NCBI RefSeq assembly: GCF_001050135.1
Contig: NZ_CP012040.1
Span: 62,001-126,000, forward strand
Length of the DNA: 64,000 nucleotides
Direction of reading: 5' to 3'
Source: Cyclobacterium amurskyense
Lineage (GTDB): Bacteria > Bacteroidota > Bacteroidia > Cytophagales > Cyclobacteriaceae
The notes under the pieces were generated by a model that worked only from the letters and a program-made list of their open reading frames with translations, was not told the origin of the DNA and searched no databases. Shown here piece after piece: positions 1 to 9,375 of the stretch. Positions within the stretch are counted from its first letter, which is position 1. Every line of letters starts with the position of its first letter. The position numbers and the translations under genes were made by a program.

Positions 1-36
1 CGTAATAGATTGTCTATTGCATATTTCGGGTTAAAG
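1..36. repeat. End of a dispersed inverted-repeat element (copy A)
   Basis: These bases match the right end of the 176-bp element at 14530-14705, including the small hairpin (AATAG, short loop, CTATT) and the terminal TATTTCGGGTTAA. The rest of the copy lies outside the window. The stop codon of the beta-helix gene at 31-33 falls inside this end. Basis: direct comparison of the two stretches. Confidence 0.7.
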
Positions 37-1827
37 CATACTTATCTCTAATTTGTGCCTATTGCTTTTAGATATTGAGATATCAGGGTTCTCATTGTCC
101 TTAAAGCGAACTTCCTTAGGTAATTTGAATCCTCGTTCAAAAATATAAACTGGATATTTTCCATCAATTGCTTCTGCAGGAATGGCAGCAACTTCCATTT
201 CGCCATCTTTTTTAGTGAAATATCCTACTGCAATCTCTTTCCATTTCACCTCAGACCTTCCGCACCTATTGATCTCTGTTCCCTTCTTGTCAAAAAACAA
301 AATGCTATAATAATCCTTTTCATTAATTCGCGAAATCGGTTGATCCCAGATGGCAACAAACTCGTTCTCTGGCAAATCCAAACTGAACTCTCCAGTAGCA
401 GTGGCCATAGGAACGCCTAGCCTGTAGTCTTCCAAGAGGTTTTTACCACTGGCCTTTACCGGGTTAAGCTTAAAATTTTCATCTTGGTTTTGCGAGAAAC
501 TCGGACTTTCCCTTTGCGAAAACACAGTGATCAATTTCTCTTCCTTCTTGATACTTCCATTCAGGTCATCTTGAAACCTGAACCAATCCGAATACTGAGC
601 ATAGTCCTCCGTAACATACCAAAGTTTAACTTCATCATTCTTTTGATAATTGATCGTGGTATTTTCAAGTTTAAAAAAGACGCACTGCAAAACAATTTCT
701 TCTTTTACATTGCTGAAGGAATTGCCTCTGATAGTGTTTCCTTCGGTGTTGATTTTTATTCCTATGGTTGAATTCTCAATGGTATTGTCTGATATAAGGT
801 TATAAAAAGCATAGTCACGTCCTTCGTCTGTAATGTCATTTCTTGTTTCTCTTCCCATGCGTGAGCCTATATGTATGGCTACCGAATAGCCATCAAAATG
901 GTTGCCACTGATAATGTTATTGTGAGGCATCTGCTCTCGCAAATTATTGCTTTCCCCCATGTTCCTAAACATTGAAATCCCAATTCTCCTTTGATCCGTA
1001 TTTATTTGGGATTTAGAAAATTCATTGTTACTTATTTCACTGTCAAAAAAAGTGTCACCGATAAAATCCCCATAGGAATGTTGATTTTGGCTTAGCGTAT
1101 TGTCCCGAAACACATTGTCTATAAATTGATTGCGCCGACTGCGACTTCCCGAATAAATGGCCCCATAACCATTCTCAAAAAGCTTACAATTCTTCAATAG
1201 GGTATTGTATCCATTGGTATAGAACCCTATCCTATTTCGAGTAAAAATGCAATTCTCCACAATCAACCGGTGTTGTTCCTGATCACCTGTGCCATTGATT
1301 TTAATGCCTCGTTTCCAACCCATAAACGTGAAATTCTTTATTTGTGTGGCTTGGATTCCTTCTACTTGGGGAAGGTTATAAAATATCCCACGAAGTTCAT
1401 TACCTTCTCTCCACGGCTCTTTTCTTAAGGCATACAATTCATCAAGAGGGAGGCTTTGGTTGGTGGTTCTTACATCCATAATCAATCCATTGCCATCCAT
1501 TACTATACCTTGTTTTGCGATGGTAAAAAGAGACTTATTGGTAAACTGCTCACTAATCTTCACCAACCAAGGCTCTTTTCTTGATTTGAATTTAACAGAA
1601 GTATCCACATCAAACTGCCGGATCAACGCTCCTTTATCATTGTACCAGGCAGCCCAACGTTCGGTATTCCAAGGATCAAAATCCCCCTTTCCATCCTGTA
1701 AAATATCCTTAATATAAAAAACACTTTGATTTGGTTCGGAGGATTCCTTAGGTGCTTCATCTTGGGCAACACTGAAATTGTAGCTAAAAATAAGGGCTAT
1801 TATTGATAAGAATAATTTTGGTGTCAT
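31..1827 (-). CDS. Secreted right-handed beta-helix repeat protein
   Basis: A 598-residue protein with a signal peptide (hydrophobic residues 5-20, ending A-Q at about 21-22). The middle, roughly residues 160-400, has many short asparagine- and isoleucine-rich units of the NosD/pectate-lyase parallel beta-helix type (for example ENCIFTRNRIGF and SDNTIENSTIGI). Such proteins are usually exported and bind or cleave polysaccharide, but I see no catalytic motif that names a substrate. The C-terminal 200 residues look like a separate beta domain. The gene is alone on this strand: the next gene upstream lies about 180 bases away. Its stop codon is inside a dispersed repeat, so the C-terminus may have been trimmed by the insertion. 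Function beyond an extracellular beta-helix protein is unknown. Confidence 0.8.
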   Translation of the reverse strand: MTPKLFLSIIALIFSYNFSVAQDEAPKESSEPNQSVFYIKDILQDGKGDFDPWNTERWAAWYNDKGALIRQFDVDTSVKFKSRKEPWLVKISEQFTNKSLFTIAKQGIVMDGNGLIMDVRTTNQSLPLDELYALRKEPWREGNELRGIFYNLPQVEGIQATQIKNFTFMGWKRGIKINGTGDQEQHRLIVENCIFTRNRIGFYTNGYNTLLKNCKLFENGYGAIYSGSRSRRNQFIDNVFRDNTLSQNQHSYGDFIGDTFFDSEISNNEFSKSQINTDQRRIGISMFRNMGESNNLREQMPHNNIISGNHFDGYSVAIHIGSRMGRETRNDITDEGRDYAFYNLISDNTIENSTIGIKINTEGNTIRGNSFSNVKEEIVLQCVFFKLENTTINYQKNDEVKLWYVTEDYAQYSDWFRFQDDLNGSIKKEEKLITVFSQRESPSFSQNQDENFKLNPVKASGKNLLEDYRLGVPMATATGEFSLDLPENEFVAIWDQPISRINEKDYYSILFFDKKGTEINRCGRSEVKWKEIAVGYFTKKDGEMEVAAIPAEAIDGKYPVYIFERGFKLPKEVRFKDNENPDISISKSNRHKLEISML

Positions 1828-2003
1828 GTAGGGATTGGGCTTAATAATAATTGTATATGGTAATCCTAGGTAGGATAAAATCTATCCTAAATTAAACCAT
1901 TTAATTATTAATTGAATCAATAAACCGTTGAATATTTTAAACTTGAAGCAAAATCATCCCCTAACCCACAAACGCAAAACCTACATTTTTAAAAAAACAC
2001 AAC

Positions 2004-2909
2004 TTATTTAAAAACAACTATATCCCCACTGCAATTGGGCGTTTGAATATTACAGGTTTTGATTCCATCCCCTGAATAAGCGTAGGTATAAGTTCCCTGA
2101 AAACCATTGTCCTCATCTACTTTTACCTGAATTGTTAAATGCTCTATCACATCCACAAAATCCGGAGAGCCCGGAGGGGCAGCACACAAGTCATAGTCTC
2201 TTTCATAATTTATTGTCAATGTCTCACCATTAAAGTCGTAAGAACTAGTTACTTCCCCCTCGTTAATCCCATCAATGCTTAACGGGTTTTCAATGGTAAT
2301 CGAACCATCTTCCGCAAAGGTAATGGTTCCTTCAGCCGAACAAGCACTGTTCATAAATTCAAATCCCCAAGTACCTGTCATTTTATTGCTGCAATCAATG
2401 ATATCATCCTCAGATTTTTCAAAGCAAAAGTCTAACTGCGAATCATACTGTGAGATGTCGACTGCATTAAAAAAAAGGAGAACACCATTCTCCAGATTCC
2501 CAACCAATGAAAGAGCTTTAATCGCTTGGTTAAAAGCTTGCGATCCAAAAGAATAGTTACCAGGACAAGAATTTATCACTCCGTATAAACTATTGCTTGT
2601 ATTTCCAATAATAGAAATAAGTTGCCCCATCCCTTGAGAAGTAGAGAGTTCATTTTGAGTCATTTGTTGGAGAACTGTTCCCGCATGACCATAAAAAAAG
2701 GAGCCAATACTTATGGCACATTCTGAATTTTTTATCAATTTCCCTAGGGTGGTAAATACAATCCCTACAATTGACGAACTTATATTGGCACCATTTCTCC
2801 AGGCCGCATCCCCTGCCCAAGCATCGGCTTTTAATGTATAAACTTGGGCTGCTGAAGGAACTTGAAACTTTATTTTCTGGGGTGTAAACAAGTCAAAATT
2901 ACCCGTCAC
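2004..2909 (-). CDS. C-terminal part of a frameshifted lipoprotein
   Basis: This open frame gives about 301 residues from a GTG codon, but that start is probably not real. The same frame stays open upstream of the GTG and reads protein-like sequence (VNKEILSWGTIGNF) overlapping the end of the neighbouring frame at 2906-3643. The two frames therefore look like one gene of about 545 residues broken by a single missing base near 2940-2965. The last 120 residues resemble a lipocalin-like beta domain (starting MTGTWGFEF) with paired cysteines. The middle is a helical region with no family I recognise. No function can be assigned. It could be a pseudogene or a sequencing error; no standard slippery heptamer is visible. 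Confidence 0.6.
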   Translation of the reverse strand: MTGNFDLFTPQKIKFQVPSAAQVYTLKADAWAGDAAWRNGANISSSIVGIVFTTLGKLIKNSECAISIGSFFYGHAGTVLQQMTQNELSTSQGMGQLISIIGNTSNSLYGVINSCPGNYSFGSQAFNQAIKALSLVGNLENGVLLFFNAVDISQYDSQLDFCFEKSEDDIIDCSNKMTGTWGFEFMNSACSAEGTITFAEDGSITIENPLSIDGINEGEVTSSYDFNGETLTINYERDYDLCAAPPGSPDFVDVIEHLTIQVKVDEDNGFQGTYTYAYSGDGIKTCNIQTPNCSGDIVVFK

Positions 2910-3643
2910 AAAATTACCAATCGTTCCCCAAGATAAAATCTCTTTGTTAACCCATCCACCAGATAGGGATCTCCAAATTCCTTATTGTTTTCATCATACA
3001 ATTGAAGGGAATAAGCCATGCTACTCGACTTATTGGTAAGGTTTATTGCATTATTGTCTATTTCCATTACCAATGGCGCAATTTCAACTTCAATCCTACT
3101 CAACAAGGAATGCTGAAAATCACCTATAGCTTCAACAATAACATCACTGGCCAAAGGATTTATTTCGCCAGAATTAATTCCTTGGACAATCAAATCATGG
3201 TAAGCATTGAATTCCGGCAACAAAGCGATCTCATCAAAGGCTTCTTGCCTTGCCTCTACGGAAAGGTTCATGACCCAAGGGTGTATCATGGCAAGACTTT
3301 GAGCTGTAGTTTTTGAATCCAGAATCACCTCTACAGTAGTCATTGGATTTACGATATTCATCAATACTATATCACCTTCAGCGTTAGTGGCATAGACCAA
3401 TTCCATCGCATTGTCATCAAACAGTTCTACTGAACCCTCACCATTGACTAGCTGATTCTCATTGGTAAAAAGCGATGAAACAGTTAACTCAGATAATTTG
3501 AGAGAGGTGTTTTCAGGTAACGTAAGCGATACATTAAATTCTTTTGTCTCTGCTATGGGCCATGTGGGTTTCATCTCAGGTTCTACACTGTCACAACCCA
3601 CCAATAACAATATTGAAATAAGAAAAATGCTTATATTATTCAT
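2906..3643 (-). CDS. N-terminal part of a frameshifted lipoprotein
   Basis: A 245-residue frame that begins with a clear lipoprotein signal (hydrophobic residues 4-15, lipobox LLVGC, lipidated Cys17), so the product should be anchored in an envelope membrane. Residues 30-110 look like a beta-rich carboxypeptidase-regulatory or Ig-like domain, followed by a helical stretch. The frame ends in sequence that is poor as protein (RFYLGERLVIL), while the -1 frame over the same bases continues as good protein into the 2004-2909 frame. I therefore read this as the first half of one broken gene. The family is not recognised. Confidence 0.6.
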   Translation of the reverse strand: MNNISIFLISILLLVGCDSVEPEMKPTWPIAETKEFNVSLTLPENTSLKLSELTVSSLFTNENQLVNGEGSVELFDDNAMELVYATNAEGDIVLMNIVNPMTTVEVILDSKTTAQSLAMIHPWVMNLSVEARQEAFDEIALLPEFNAYHDLIVQGINSGEINPLASDVIVEAIGDFQHSLLSRIEVEIAPLVMEIDNNAINLTNKSSSMAYSLQLYDENNKEFGDPYLVDGLTKRFYLGERLVIL

Positions 3644-4006
3644 TTTAAAAATTATGATTAGGAAATTACTTAAAAACTATAGTCAAAAAACAAGGATGAA
3701 ACTTGAGGTAATTTTGGGGAGGCAATTTTTCAGTTTTATCTACTGATTTTAACTTAAAAATAAATTGTAAATTTTAAATTACAAGGGTTCTGACTTGAAA
3801 AATGATAATCAAGAGAACAAAACAAAAGGATATTTGCTCAATATCAAGCCACCCATACATCTATTTAATTGATTTTCCGTGAGATACGTAAGTATTGGTA
3901 TAGGAAAAAAATTACTCCCCAATTGTTTCCAAAATGATTTATAGCCGGCTCTCCTTAGGCAAAACTAGAAAAAGCACTATTTAAACAGAGATAAAGTAAT
4001 CAAATT
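3644..4006. other. Intergenic gap, nothing recognised
   Basis: About 360 AT-rich bases lie between the split lipoprotein gene (upstream end) and the DUF1761 gene (stop end). The bases just upstream of 3643 must hold the lipoprotein promoter. No repeat, RNA or open frame stands out. Confidence 0.4.
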
Positions 4007-4417
4007 TCACCAAGCCCCTAGAATCCCTCCCATTAAAGTAAGAGCAAGGATGCAATAACCTGCATTGATTAAGAATGCCTTGAAGGACCGGTTTTCAAAT
4101 AGATACAAGATTCCCAATAAAGTAGCCACCCAACCAAAACCTGCCAAGAATCCAGCAATCAGACCATAGGACATATCGGCATTTACTCCAATAAACAACT
4201 CTAGGTTCAACGCAGCAACAAAGGCCAATAATAATGACAAGCCAAATACCTTAGGCATATTCTTAGTATTCAAGTCCGATTTCGTAAATCTAAATGCATG
4301 CATCCAGGCCTTACCAAATAATGGTCCATACCAAATCCCTCCTACCAAGAAGGAGGATATTGAGGCGACTATGACCGATAACCAATTGATGTTTGCAAAA
4401 GCTGATACCATATCCAT
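4007..4417 (-). CDS. DUF1761 family membrane protein
   Basis: A 136-residue protein with four predicted membrane helices (about 7-30, 56-75, 83-107 and 112-134). The motif VGGIWYGPLFGKAWM near residue 25 is the hallmark of DUF1761, a family of small membrane proteins with no established function. Length fits the family. It follows the AraC regulator gene on the same strand with a gap of about 60 bases, so the two may be cotranscribed and the regulator may control it. The family call is firm; the role is unknown. Confidence 0.85.
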   Translation of the reverse strand: MDMVSAFANINWLSVIVASISSFLVGGIWYGPLFGKAWMHAFRFTKSDLNTKNMPKVFGLSLLLAFVAALNLELFIGVNADMSYGLIAGFLAGFGWVATLLGILYLFENRSFKAFLINAGYCILALTLMGGILGAW

Positions 4418-4480
4418 AATGTATTGTTATTTTGTTCTTTACAATACTAGTGGTATTTAAAATCCTGAAATAGTAAAAAA

Positions 4481-5308
4481 TTAACCTTTCTTATCCAGTG
4501 GAAAAAAATTCGTTCCCTCTTGAAAACCTTGTTGAATAAATTTCTGCGGATTAATTCCTGAAAAATGCTTAAATTCCTTGATGAAATGTGACTGGTCTGT
4601 GTATTCCATTTGATAAGCAACCTGCGCCCATTCTATTTTGTTAGCTTGATGGATTTGCCGTAAAATTTCATTGAAACGAAGCATGCGTTGATAATATTTG
4701 GGCGTCAAACCCACATACTTTTTGAATTGATCTATCAGGTGTTTTTGAGATTTTGAATAGCCTTCAAAAATTTCTACCGAATTGATTACCGGTTCATTCT
4801 GTAGCTTTTCCAAAACCTCTAATAAGTCAGTCGGAGGGATTTTATCTTGCCGAAACCTGTTGAGCAACCAGTTCTCAGCACTTTGAAACTTTTCTTCAGT
4901 CGTTTTCCGGGTCAATATCTCCTTCCTTAAAGCAAGTATTTCTTCACCAAACACCGCCTTCCCGGAAATAACGCTATCATTCAACTCATGTATGGGAAAG
5001 TGAAAAAACGGATAGGCGCCAAAAGCTTTAAATTGGATTACAAACAATTCGGACTGTTGGTGTGCAGAAATGGAAATATGATTTTTTTGCATACCTGAAA
5101 CCCAAACTTCCTTAAAAGTGGCAATCGGTTCCAAGGTTTCATTGTCATAGGTACTTCTTTGGAAGCCATCTAACTCAAAAATAATAAATACGTGTCCAGT
5201 GGGAACCACCCGTTCAATGGAGTGATCCGGCATATAATCCGTCAAATGAAATATGGCCTCGATGTATTGATTTAATATTCCTTTGAGTAGGTGTCTTTCA
5301 AGTGGCAC
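4481..5308 (-). CDS. AraC-family transcriptional regulator
   Basis: A 275-residue protein. The N-terminal half (to about residue 150) is a small ligand-sensing beta domain of the kind seen in Bacteroidota AraC proteins. The last 100 residues form the paired helix-turn-helix DNA-binding domain: LTPKYYQRMLRFNEIL and the second recognition helix DQSHFIKEFKHFSGINP, which matches the AraC signature. The ligand is unknown. It lies just upstream of a DUF1761 membrane protein on the same strand, a likely target or partner. Confidence 0.88.
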   Translation of the reverse strand: MPLERHLLKGILNQYIEAIFHLTDYMPDHSIERVVPTGHVFIIFELDGFQRSTYDNETLEPIATFKEVWVSGMQKNHISISAHQQSELFVIQFKAFGAYPFFHFPIHELNDSVISGKAVFGEEILALRKEILTRKTTEEKFQSAENWLLNRFRQDKIPPTDLLEVLEKLQNEPVINSVEIFEGYSKSQKHLIDQFKKYVGLTPKYYQRMLRFNEILRQIHQANKIEWAQVAYQMEYTDQSHFIKEFKHFSGINPQKFIQQGFQEGTNFFPLDKKG

Positions 5309-5367
5309 TGCAGATTCTGATTTGTTATCCTTATCAATATAGTCAATTTAAGGTTTATACACCAAAA

Positions 5368-6942
5368 TCACTCTATTTCTATTTTCAACAAGCTTTGGCC
5401 AAAAGCTTTAAGTGCTACACCCATGTATTGATTGTCAGCTATTTTCGAAATGTTAGAAGGGAATATTACAAAATTAGCCAAATCCCCCATTTTTTTTGAG
5501 GTTAAAACAACTTCTGAACTTGATTCACCATTACCATTAATTTGGCCAGCCAATAAATCCCGATTTAAAATGTCATTGTAGACAAAATAGATTACATCAT
5601 CTTCAAACATCTCATAGACACTACCACTTAACGTTCTTCTATCAATTTGCTTTTTAGTATATTTCTCAATCCAGTTAATTTCTCCGCTTTCTGATATATT
5701 TATGAATTGCATACTATAAAAACCAAAATAAGTTACCCCTTTTCTTTGAAAGGAATTTAAATACTCCGAACATAAGGTTACGCTGTTATTTTCGAGAGTA
5801 TAGATTGAATTTATCGTTAAATAGGAGGGTAAATCAAAACCTTTACCTTTTTCAATTTTATCCAAAACTTTTTTACTTGCTTTTTCTCTGCCCCCAAAAT
5901 AAAAATTCACCTTGTCTTCCTCAGAAAACGGGATGTATTCTTCAGCCTTAACCGCTAGGCTAAGAGGTGCTAAACTTTGTACAAACAAACCATCTATTGG
6001 GTTTAATCCTTTTTCATTGGAATAAAACCCCACAATCTTTATTGATCCATTCTTATGATGAGCCAAGGAGAGATCAACAAAATACTTATCTGAATTTTTC
6101 AAGTAATGTATAACCGGCTCTGAAATCCCTTTGTGAAAGGAATAGAGTATATGTTCATATTCATCATAACTTTTTTCCACAAAAACCTCATTCAAAACAT
6201 TCAATCTACCATCATTGGATAATAGAATATCTTCCTTATTCCCCCCAGCCACACCAAGATTTGTAAATTTGGTTTCAAATCCACTTTTGTTAAACTCAGG
6301 AATAGTAGAATTTATTACCCATTCCGAATTCATGCTATTGTCAAATACTTCAACGTATGCATGGGATTTTCGTGTTTTGGTGTTGCCTGAGAACGAATAA
6401 ATGGCAAATTTCTTTTTGTCCTTAGATTGAATAATGCTGTAGTTTGACCTCCTATCTAAACCCTTTTTCATAATAAGGTGGTTGGCCACCAATATTGGTT
6501 CTTCAAAGTCTAAAGTTTCCTGATTGAGACGTTTTCTAAAAAGCCTGTTTTCACCCTTCAACTCATCAGAATAAAACAACCAAATGCCTTCCTTTTCATC
6601 CTGATAAAAGAATTCATAACTTTTATCTTTCGCTTTACTTACTATAGTAATCGGAATATCCTTTATTTCTTTACTCTTTATCAGATTGGATTCGTGGTCG
6701 TATTTATCTAGAAACAACTCCCCTTTTTTACCTAATCCACCACCAGAAATGCTATACCCTTTAGATTTGAGCCGCAATATATAAATCCCCTCATCTGTAG
6801 TACCAACTATTCCAATGAACCTCGTTGACAATTTTCTTGATGCTGAGGCAGATAATTCAACATTTACTGTCTTTTCCTGCGCTAGCAAATCAATTTGAAG
6901 AGACAAAAAAACAAATGCAATTATGTATAATTTCGCTTTCAT
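5368..6942 (-). CDS. Secreted protein of unknown function, tandem paralogue 1
   Basis: A 524-residue exported protein with a signal peptide ending LLAQ at residue 22. It is a close relative of the next gene upstream (7001-8575): identical length, nearly identical signal peptide, and shared blocks throughout, such as ESFEFFYQD-like segments, RLNQETL/RMNQETL, and the ending LVKIEI or LLKIEI. The sequence is beta-rich and reads like a propeller or WD-like scaffold with repeated strands, but I see no enzyme motif. The two genes are 58 bases apart on the same strand and are probably one transcript. No family name is recognised. Confidence 0.75.
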   Translation of the reverse strand: MKAKLYIIAFVFLSLQIDLLAQEKTVNVELSASASRKLSTRFIGIVGTTDEGIYILRLKSKGYSISGGGLGKKGELFLDKYDHESNLIKSKEIKDIPITIVSKAKDKSYEFFYQDEKEGIWLFYSDELKGENRLFRKRLNQETLDFEEPILVANHLIMKKGLDRRSNYSIIQSKDKKKFAIYSFSGNTKTRKSHAYVEVFDNSMNSEWVINSTIPEFNKSGFETKFTNLGVAGGNKEDILLSNDGRLNVLNEVFVEKSYDEYEHILYSFHKGISEPVIHYLKNSDKYFVDLSLAHHKNGSIKIVGFYSNEKGLNPIDGLFVQSLAPLSLAVKAEEYIPFSEEDKVNFYFGGREKASKKVLDKIEKGKGFDLPSYLTINSIYTLENNSVTLCSEYLNSFQRKGVTYFGFYSMQFINISESGEINWIEKYTKKQIDRRTLSGSVYEMFEDDVIYFVYNDILNRDLLAGQINGNGESSSEVVLTSKKMGDLANFVIFPSNISKIADNQYMGVALKAFGQSLLKIEIE

Positions 6943-7000
6943 TCTAAACTAGGTTGTTTTAATAAACAGTTGTAATTTTAAGATTTAATGAAATTCAGAC

Positions 7001-8575
7001 CTAGTTAATTTCTATTTTAACCAGTCTTTCTTTAAAAAATTTGGCAGCTACTCCTACATAGCTATTGTCTCCAACTCTTGAAATAGTCCCGGGAACCAAC
7101 CAAAATTTCTTCAATTCACCACCATTCCTAGATTCCAGAATGGTTTTAGAGTTTATTTCTCCCTCACTATTGATATGCCCAACATGAATTTCTTTTTTGA
7201 GGGGTTCATTATAAATAAAATAGATGGTACCATTTTCATACATTTGGTAAATCCCATTGGTATGAGGACTTATATCTCTTTGTCGTTTATTGAAATTTTG
7301 AATCCAATTGATTTCACCATTTTGTGAGATATTGGTAAACTGAAAATCATCGTTAACGTGGTAAATTTTGCCGTTGTATTTATAGGTCTGATAATACTCT
7401 GAAGCCATGGTTATACTATTGTCCTCATTCACAAAAACCGATTTGATATAAGTATTGGAAGGGACATCAAGCTCATTCCCCTTTTCTACTTTCCGTTTGT
7501 CTTTACCGGACAAGTAGGCTTCGCTTTGGAATAAAAAATCTAATTTATTTTCATCAGAAAAGGGAATAAATTTTTCATTGTCAATTGCAAGGGTAAATGG
7601 GTTCAAATTCTGAACAAATAGGCCATCAATTTGTCTAAGTTTTTTGTCATTGGAGTAATAGCCAACCAATCTAACATCCTTGTTCTTGTCCTGAACCAGA
7701 GACATCCTTATCAGGTATTCGTCGGTATTTTTCAAATAATTAATAACCGGATCATCAATTCCCCTGTAAAATGAATACATAAAGTGCATAAATTCATTGC
7801 CACCTTTTTCCATTTTCACCTTACTCAGCATATTAAAAACCCCTTCATTAGACAGGCGAATATTTCCATTGCTATTTAATGACTTCAAAATACCAAAATA
7901 CTTTGTGTCTAGGCCTCCCTTGTGGTATTCAGGTATTTTGCTATTCATTTGCCATTCGGAATTCAACGAAGCATCAAACACTTCAACATAGGCTTCAGAC
8001 GCGCCATGACTTTTGTTTCCCACAAAAGAGAAAATGGCGAATTTGCTATTGTCTTCTGAATGAACAATACCGTAGCTTGACCTTCTGTCCAATTTTTTGT
8101 CTACGATTGGTTGTTCTGAAACCAATATCGGCGCTTCAAAAGCTAAAGTTTCCTGATTCATCCTTTTTCTGAACAAAAGATTTTTATTATCAGATTCATC
8201 AGAATAAAACAACCAAATGTCCTTATTGATATCTTGGTAAAAAAACTCAAAACTTTTGTCATTGGCCTTATTCATGACAGTCATCGGAATTTCTTCTATT
8301 TTTCTGCTTTTTTCCAGTACATAGTCTTTGTTAAACTTTTCCACAACCAACACCCCTTTTGTACCTACTCCCATACCATACAATGAAAAACCTTTGGAAA
8401 TGGCTCGCAATAAAAAGTATCCATCTTCTACCGTACCGATAACGCCAATTGTACCAGTTAAAAGTCCTCTAGAAGTAGGATCTGTAATTTCCACGTTTAT
8501 TGTCTTCTCTTGTGCAAGCAAGTCAAGGTTAAGTGCCAAAAAAATCAATGCCACCAAGTAAAATTTTACTTTCAT
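7001..8575 (-). CDS. Secreted protein of unknown function, tandem paralogue 2
   Basis: A 524-residue exported protein with a signal peptide (residues 1-22, ending LLAQ), aligned end to end with the product of 5368-6942. Conserved between the two are the opening EKT(V/I)NVE block, the FFYQD...IWLFYSDE segment near residue 110 and the GLFVQ block near residue 315. This copy is first in the pair, so its upstream region (8576-8900) should carry the promoter. It is unknown whether the two have diverged in function. Confidence 0.75.
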   Translation of the reverse strand: MKVKFYLVALIFLALNLDLLAQEKTINVEITDPTSRGLLTGTIGVIGTVEDGYFLLRAISKGFSLYGMGVGTKGVLVVEKFNKDYVLEKSRKIEEIPMTVMNKANDKSFEFFYQDINKDIWLFYSDESDNKNLLFRKRMNQETLAFEAPILVSEQPIVDKKLDRRSSYGIVHSEDNSKFAIFSFVGNKSHGASEAYVEVFDASLNSEWQMNSKIPEYHKGGLDTKYFGILKSLNSNGNIRLSNEGVFNMLSKVKMEKGGNEFMHFMYSFYRGIDDPVINYLKNTDEYLIRMSLVQDKNKDVRLVGYYSNDKKLRQIDGLFVQNLNPFTLAIDNEKFIPFSDENKLDFLFQSEAYLSGKDKRKVEKGNELDVPSNTYIKSVFVNEDNSITMASEYYQTYKYNGKIYHVNDDFQFTNISQNGEINWIQNFNKRQRDISPHTNGIYQMYENGTIYFIYNEPLKKEIHVGHINSEGEINSKTILESRNGGELKKFWLVPGTISRVGDNSYVGVAAKFFKERLVKIEIN

Positions 8576-8900
8576 TCTCTTAAAGTCTTTGTTAAAAATT
8601 ATTTAAAATAACACGCTTATAAAAGTCAAAAACCCCAGGTACTTTATTCAAAAAAGAACCAACAGCTACAATTCCTCACACTTTATTCATTCCCAACTTC
8701 TGCTACTTCCTTCCGATAAGTAATAAACCCAGCCTAATAAAGCTCGATCCAATTATTAGACAGCATCAAATCTATTTGAAGAAAGAGTAACAGGTGGCAA
8801 AACTAATAATTAAATAATTTTTAAACCAACTTTTTTGTATTTTAAATGTAAAAAAATGTTTTATGGTAAATTATAAGGTAGTCCAAATCCAATCTGGTAT

Positions 8901-8958
8901 AAGTTTAGCGAAGCGTACCTTAGACCTATAATCCCGAAAGTTTTCAACTTTCATCAAA
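8901..8958. repeat. Dispersed intergenic repeat, copy 1
   Basis: A stretch of about 58 bases matches 13388-13444: both start AAGTTTAGC, both contain AGACCTATAA and both end with GAAAGTTTTCAACTTTCATC. GAAAG...CTTTC forms a small hairpin. Seen directly by comparing the two intergenic regions. Confidence 0.7.
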
Positions 8959-9230
8959 GAAGCACATTTCGTTACCATCAGATAAATCAATAGAATTGCT
9001 CCTTAGGTTTATGATTTGGCTAAAGCCACCATAAAAAATCAAATTTATTCCATCCCCCAGTTAAAGCTGGAGGCTATTGAAAAAAATCATATCGTTATTT
9101 GGCATCTTTGCCTAGCTCCATACATTCATCGGCGGCAGAGCGGAGCCGAAGCCTTAGTGTGAAGATCTTGCAATGCCTACCCCTTCGGCTGGACTTTAAA
9201 ATCGGAAACCCAATAAATCAAAAAAATCAA

Positions 9231-9252
9231 TTCATAGGAATGGGCTTTAGCC
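9231..9252. repeat. Short REP-like motif, copy 1
   Basis: The bases ATAGGAATGGGCTTTAGCC recur almost unchanged at 13456-13474 (GGGCTATAGCC). GGCTTTAGCC is nearly self-complementary, as expected of a REP hairpin. Confidence 0.55.
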
Positions 9253-9375
9253 AAAAGTTAAAGGGAAAATGGGTTCCTCTAAATAACACCCTGAAATATT
9301 TTATTGATCAGTTTTACCCGTCTGACTATTTTTCTAGACAATTCGGAATGTAATCGGTAAAGTTCGGAGGACCGT

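Larger units (their letters stand above)
8576..9375. other. Long intergenic region rich in REP-like repeats
   Basis: About 800 bases without a convincing gene. It holds a repeat at 8901-8958 shared with 13388-13444, and several short inverted repeats of the kind GGCTAAAGCC (about 9019) and CCAGTTAAAGCTGG (about 9057). A second shared motif, ATAGGAATGGGCTTTAGCC, ends at 9252. These resemble the REP hairpins linked to IS200-type RAYT transposases in Bacteroidota, but no such transposase is in the window. The short open frame at 9099-9353 overlaps these repeats and is not credible. Confidence 0.55.

Noticed and set aside
2940..2965. Programmed -1 ribosomal frameshift in the split lipoprotein gene
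   Set aside because: No slippery heptamer of the X XXY YYZ type is visible in the overlap; a mutation is simpler.
9099..9353. Frame of 84 codons among REP-like repeats
   Set aside because: It runs over repeat copies and has no protein-like segments.
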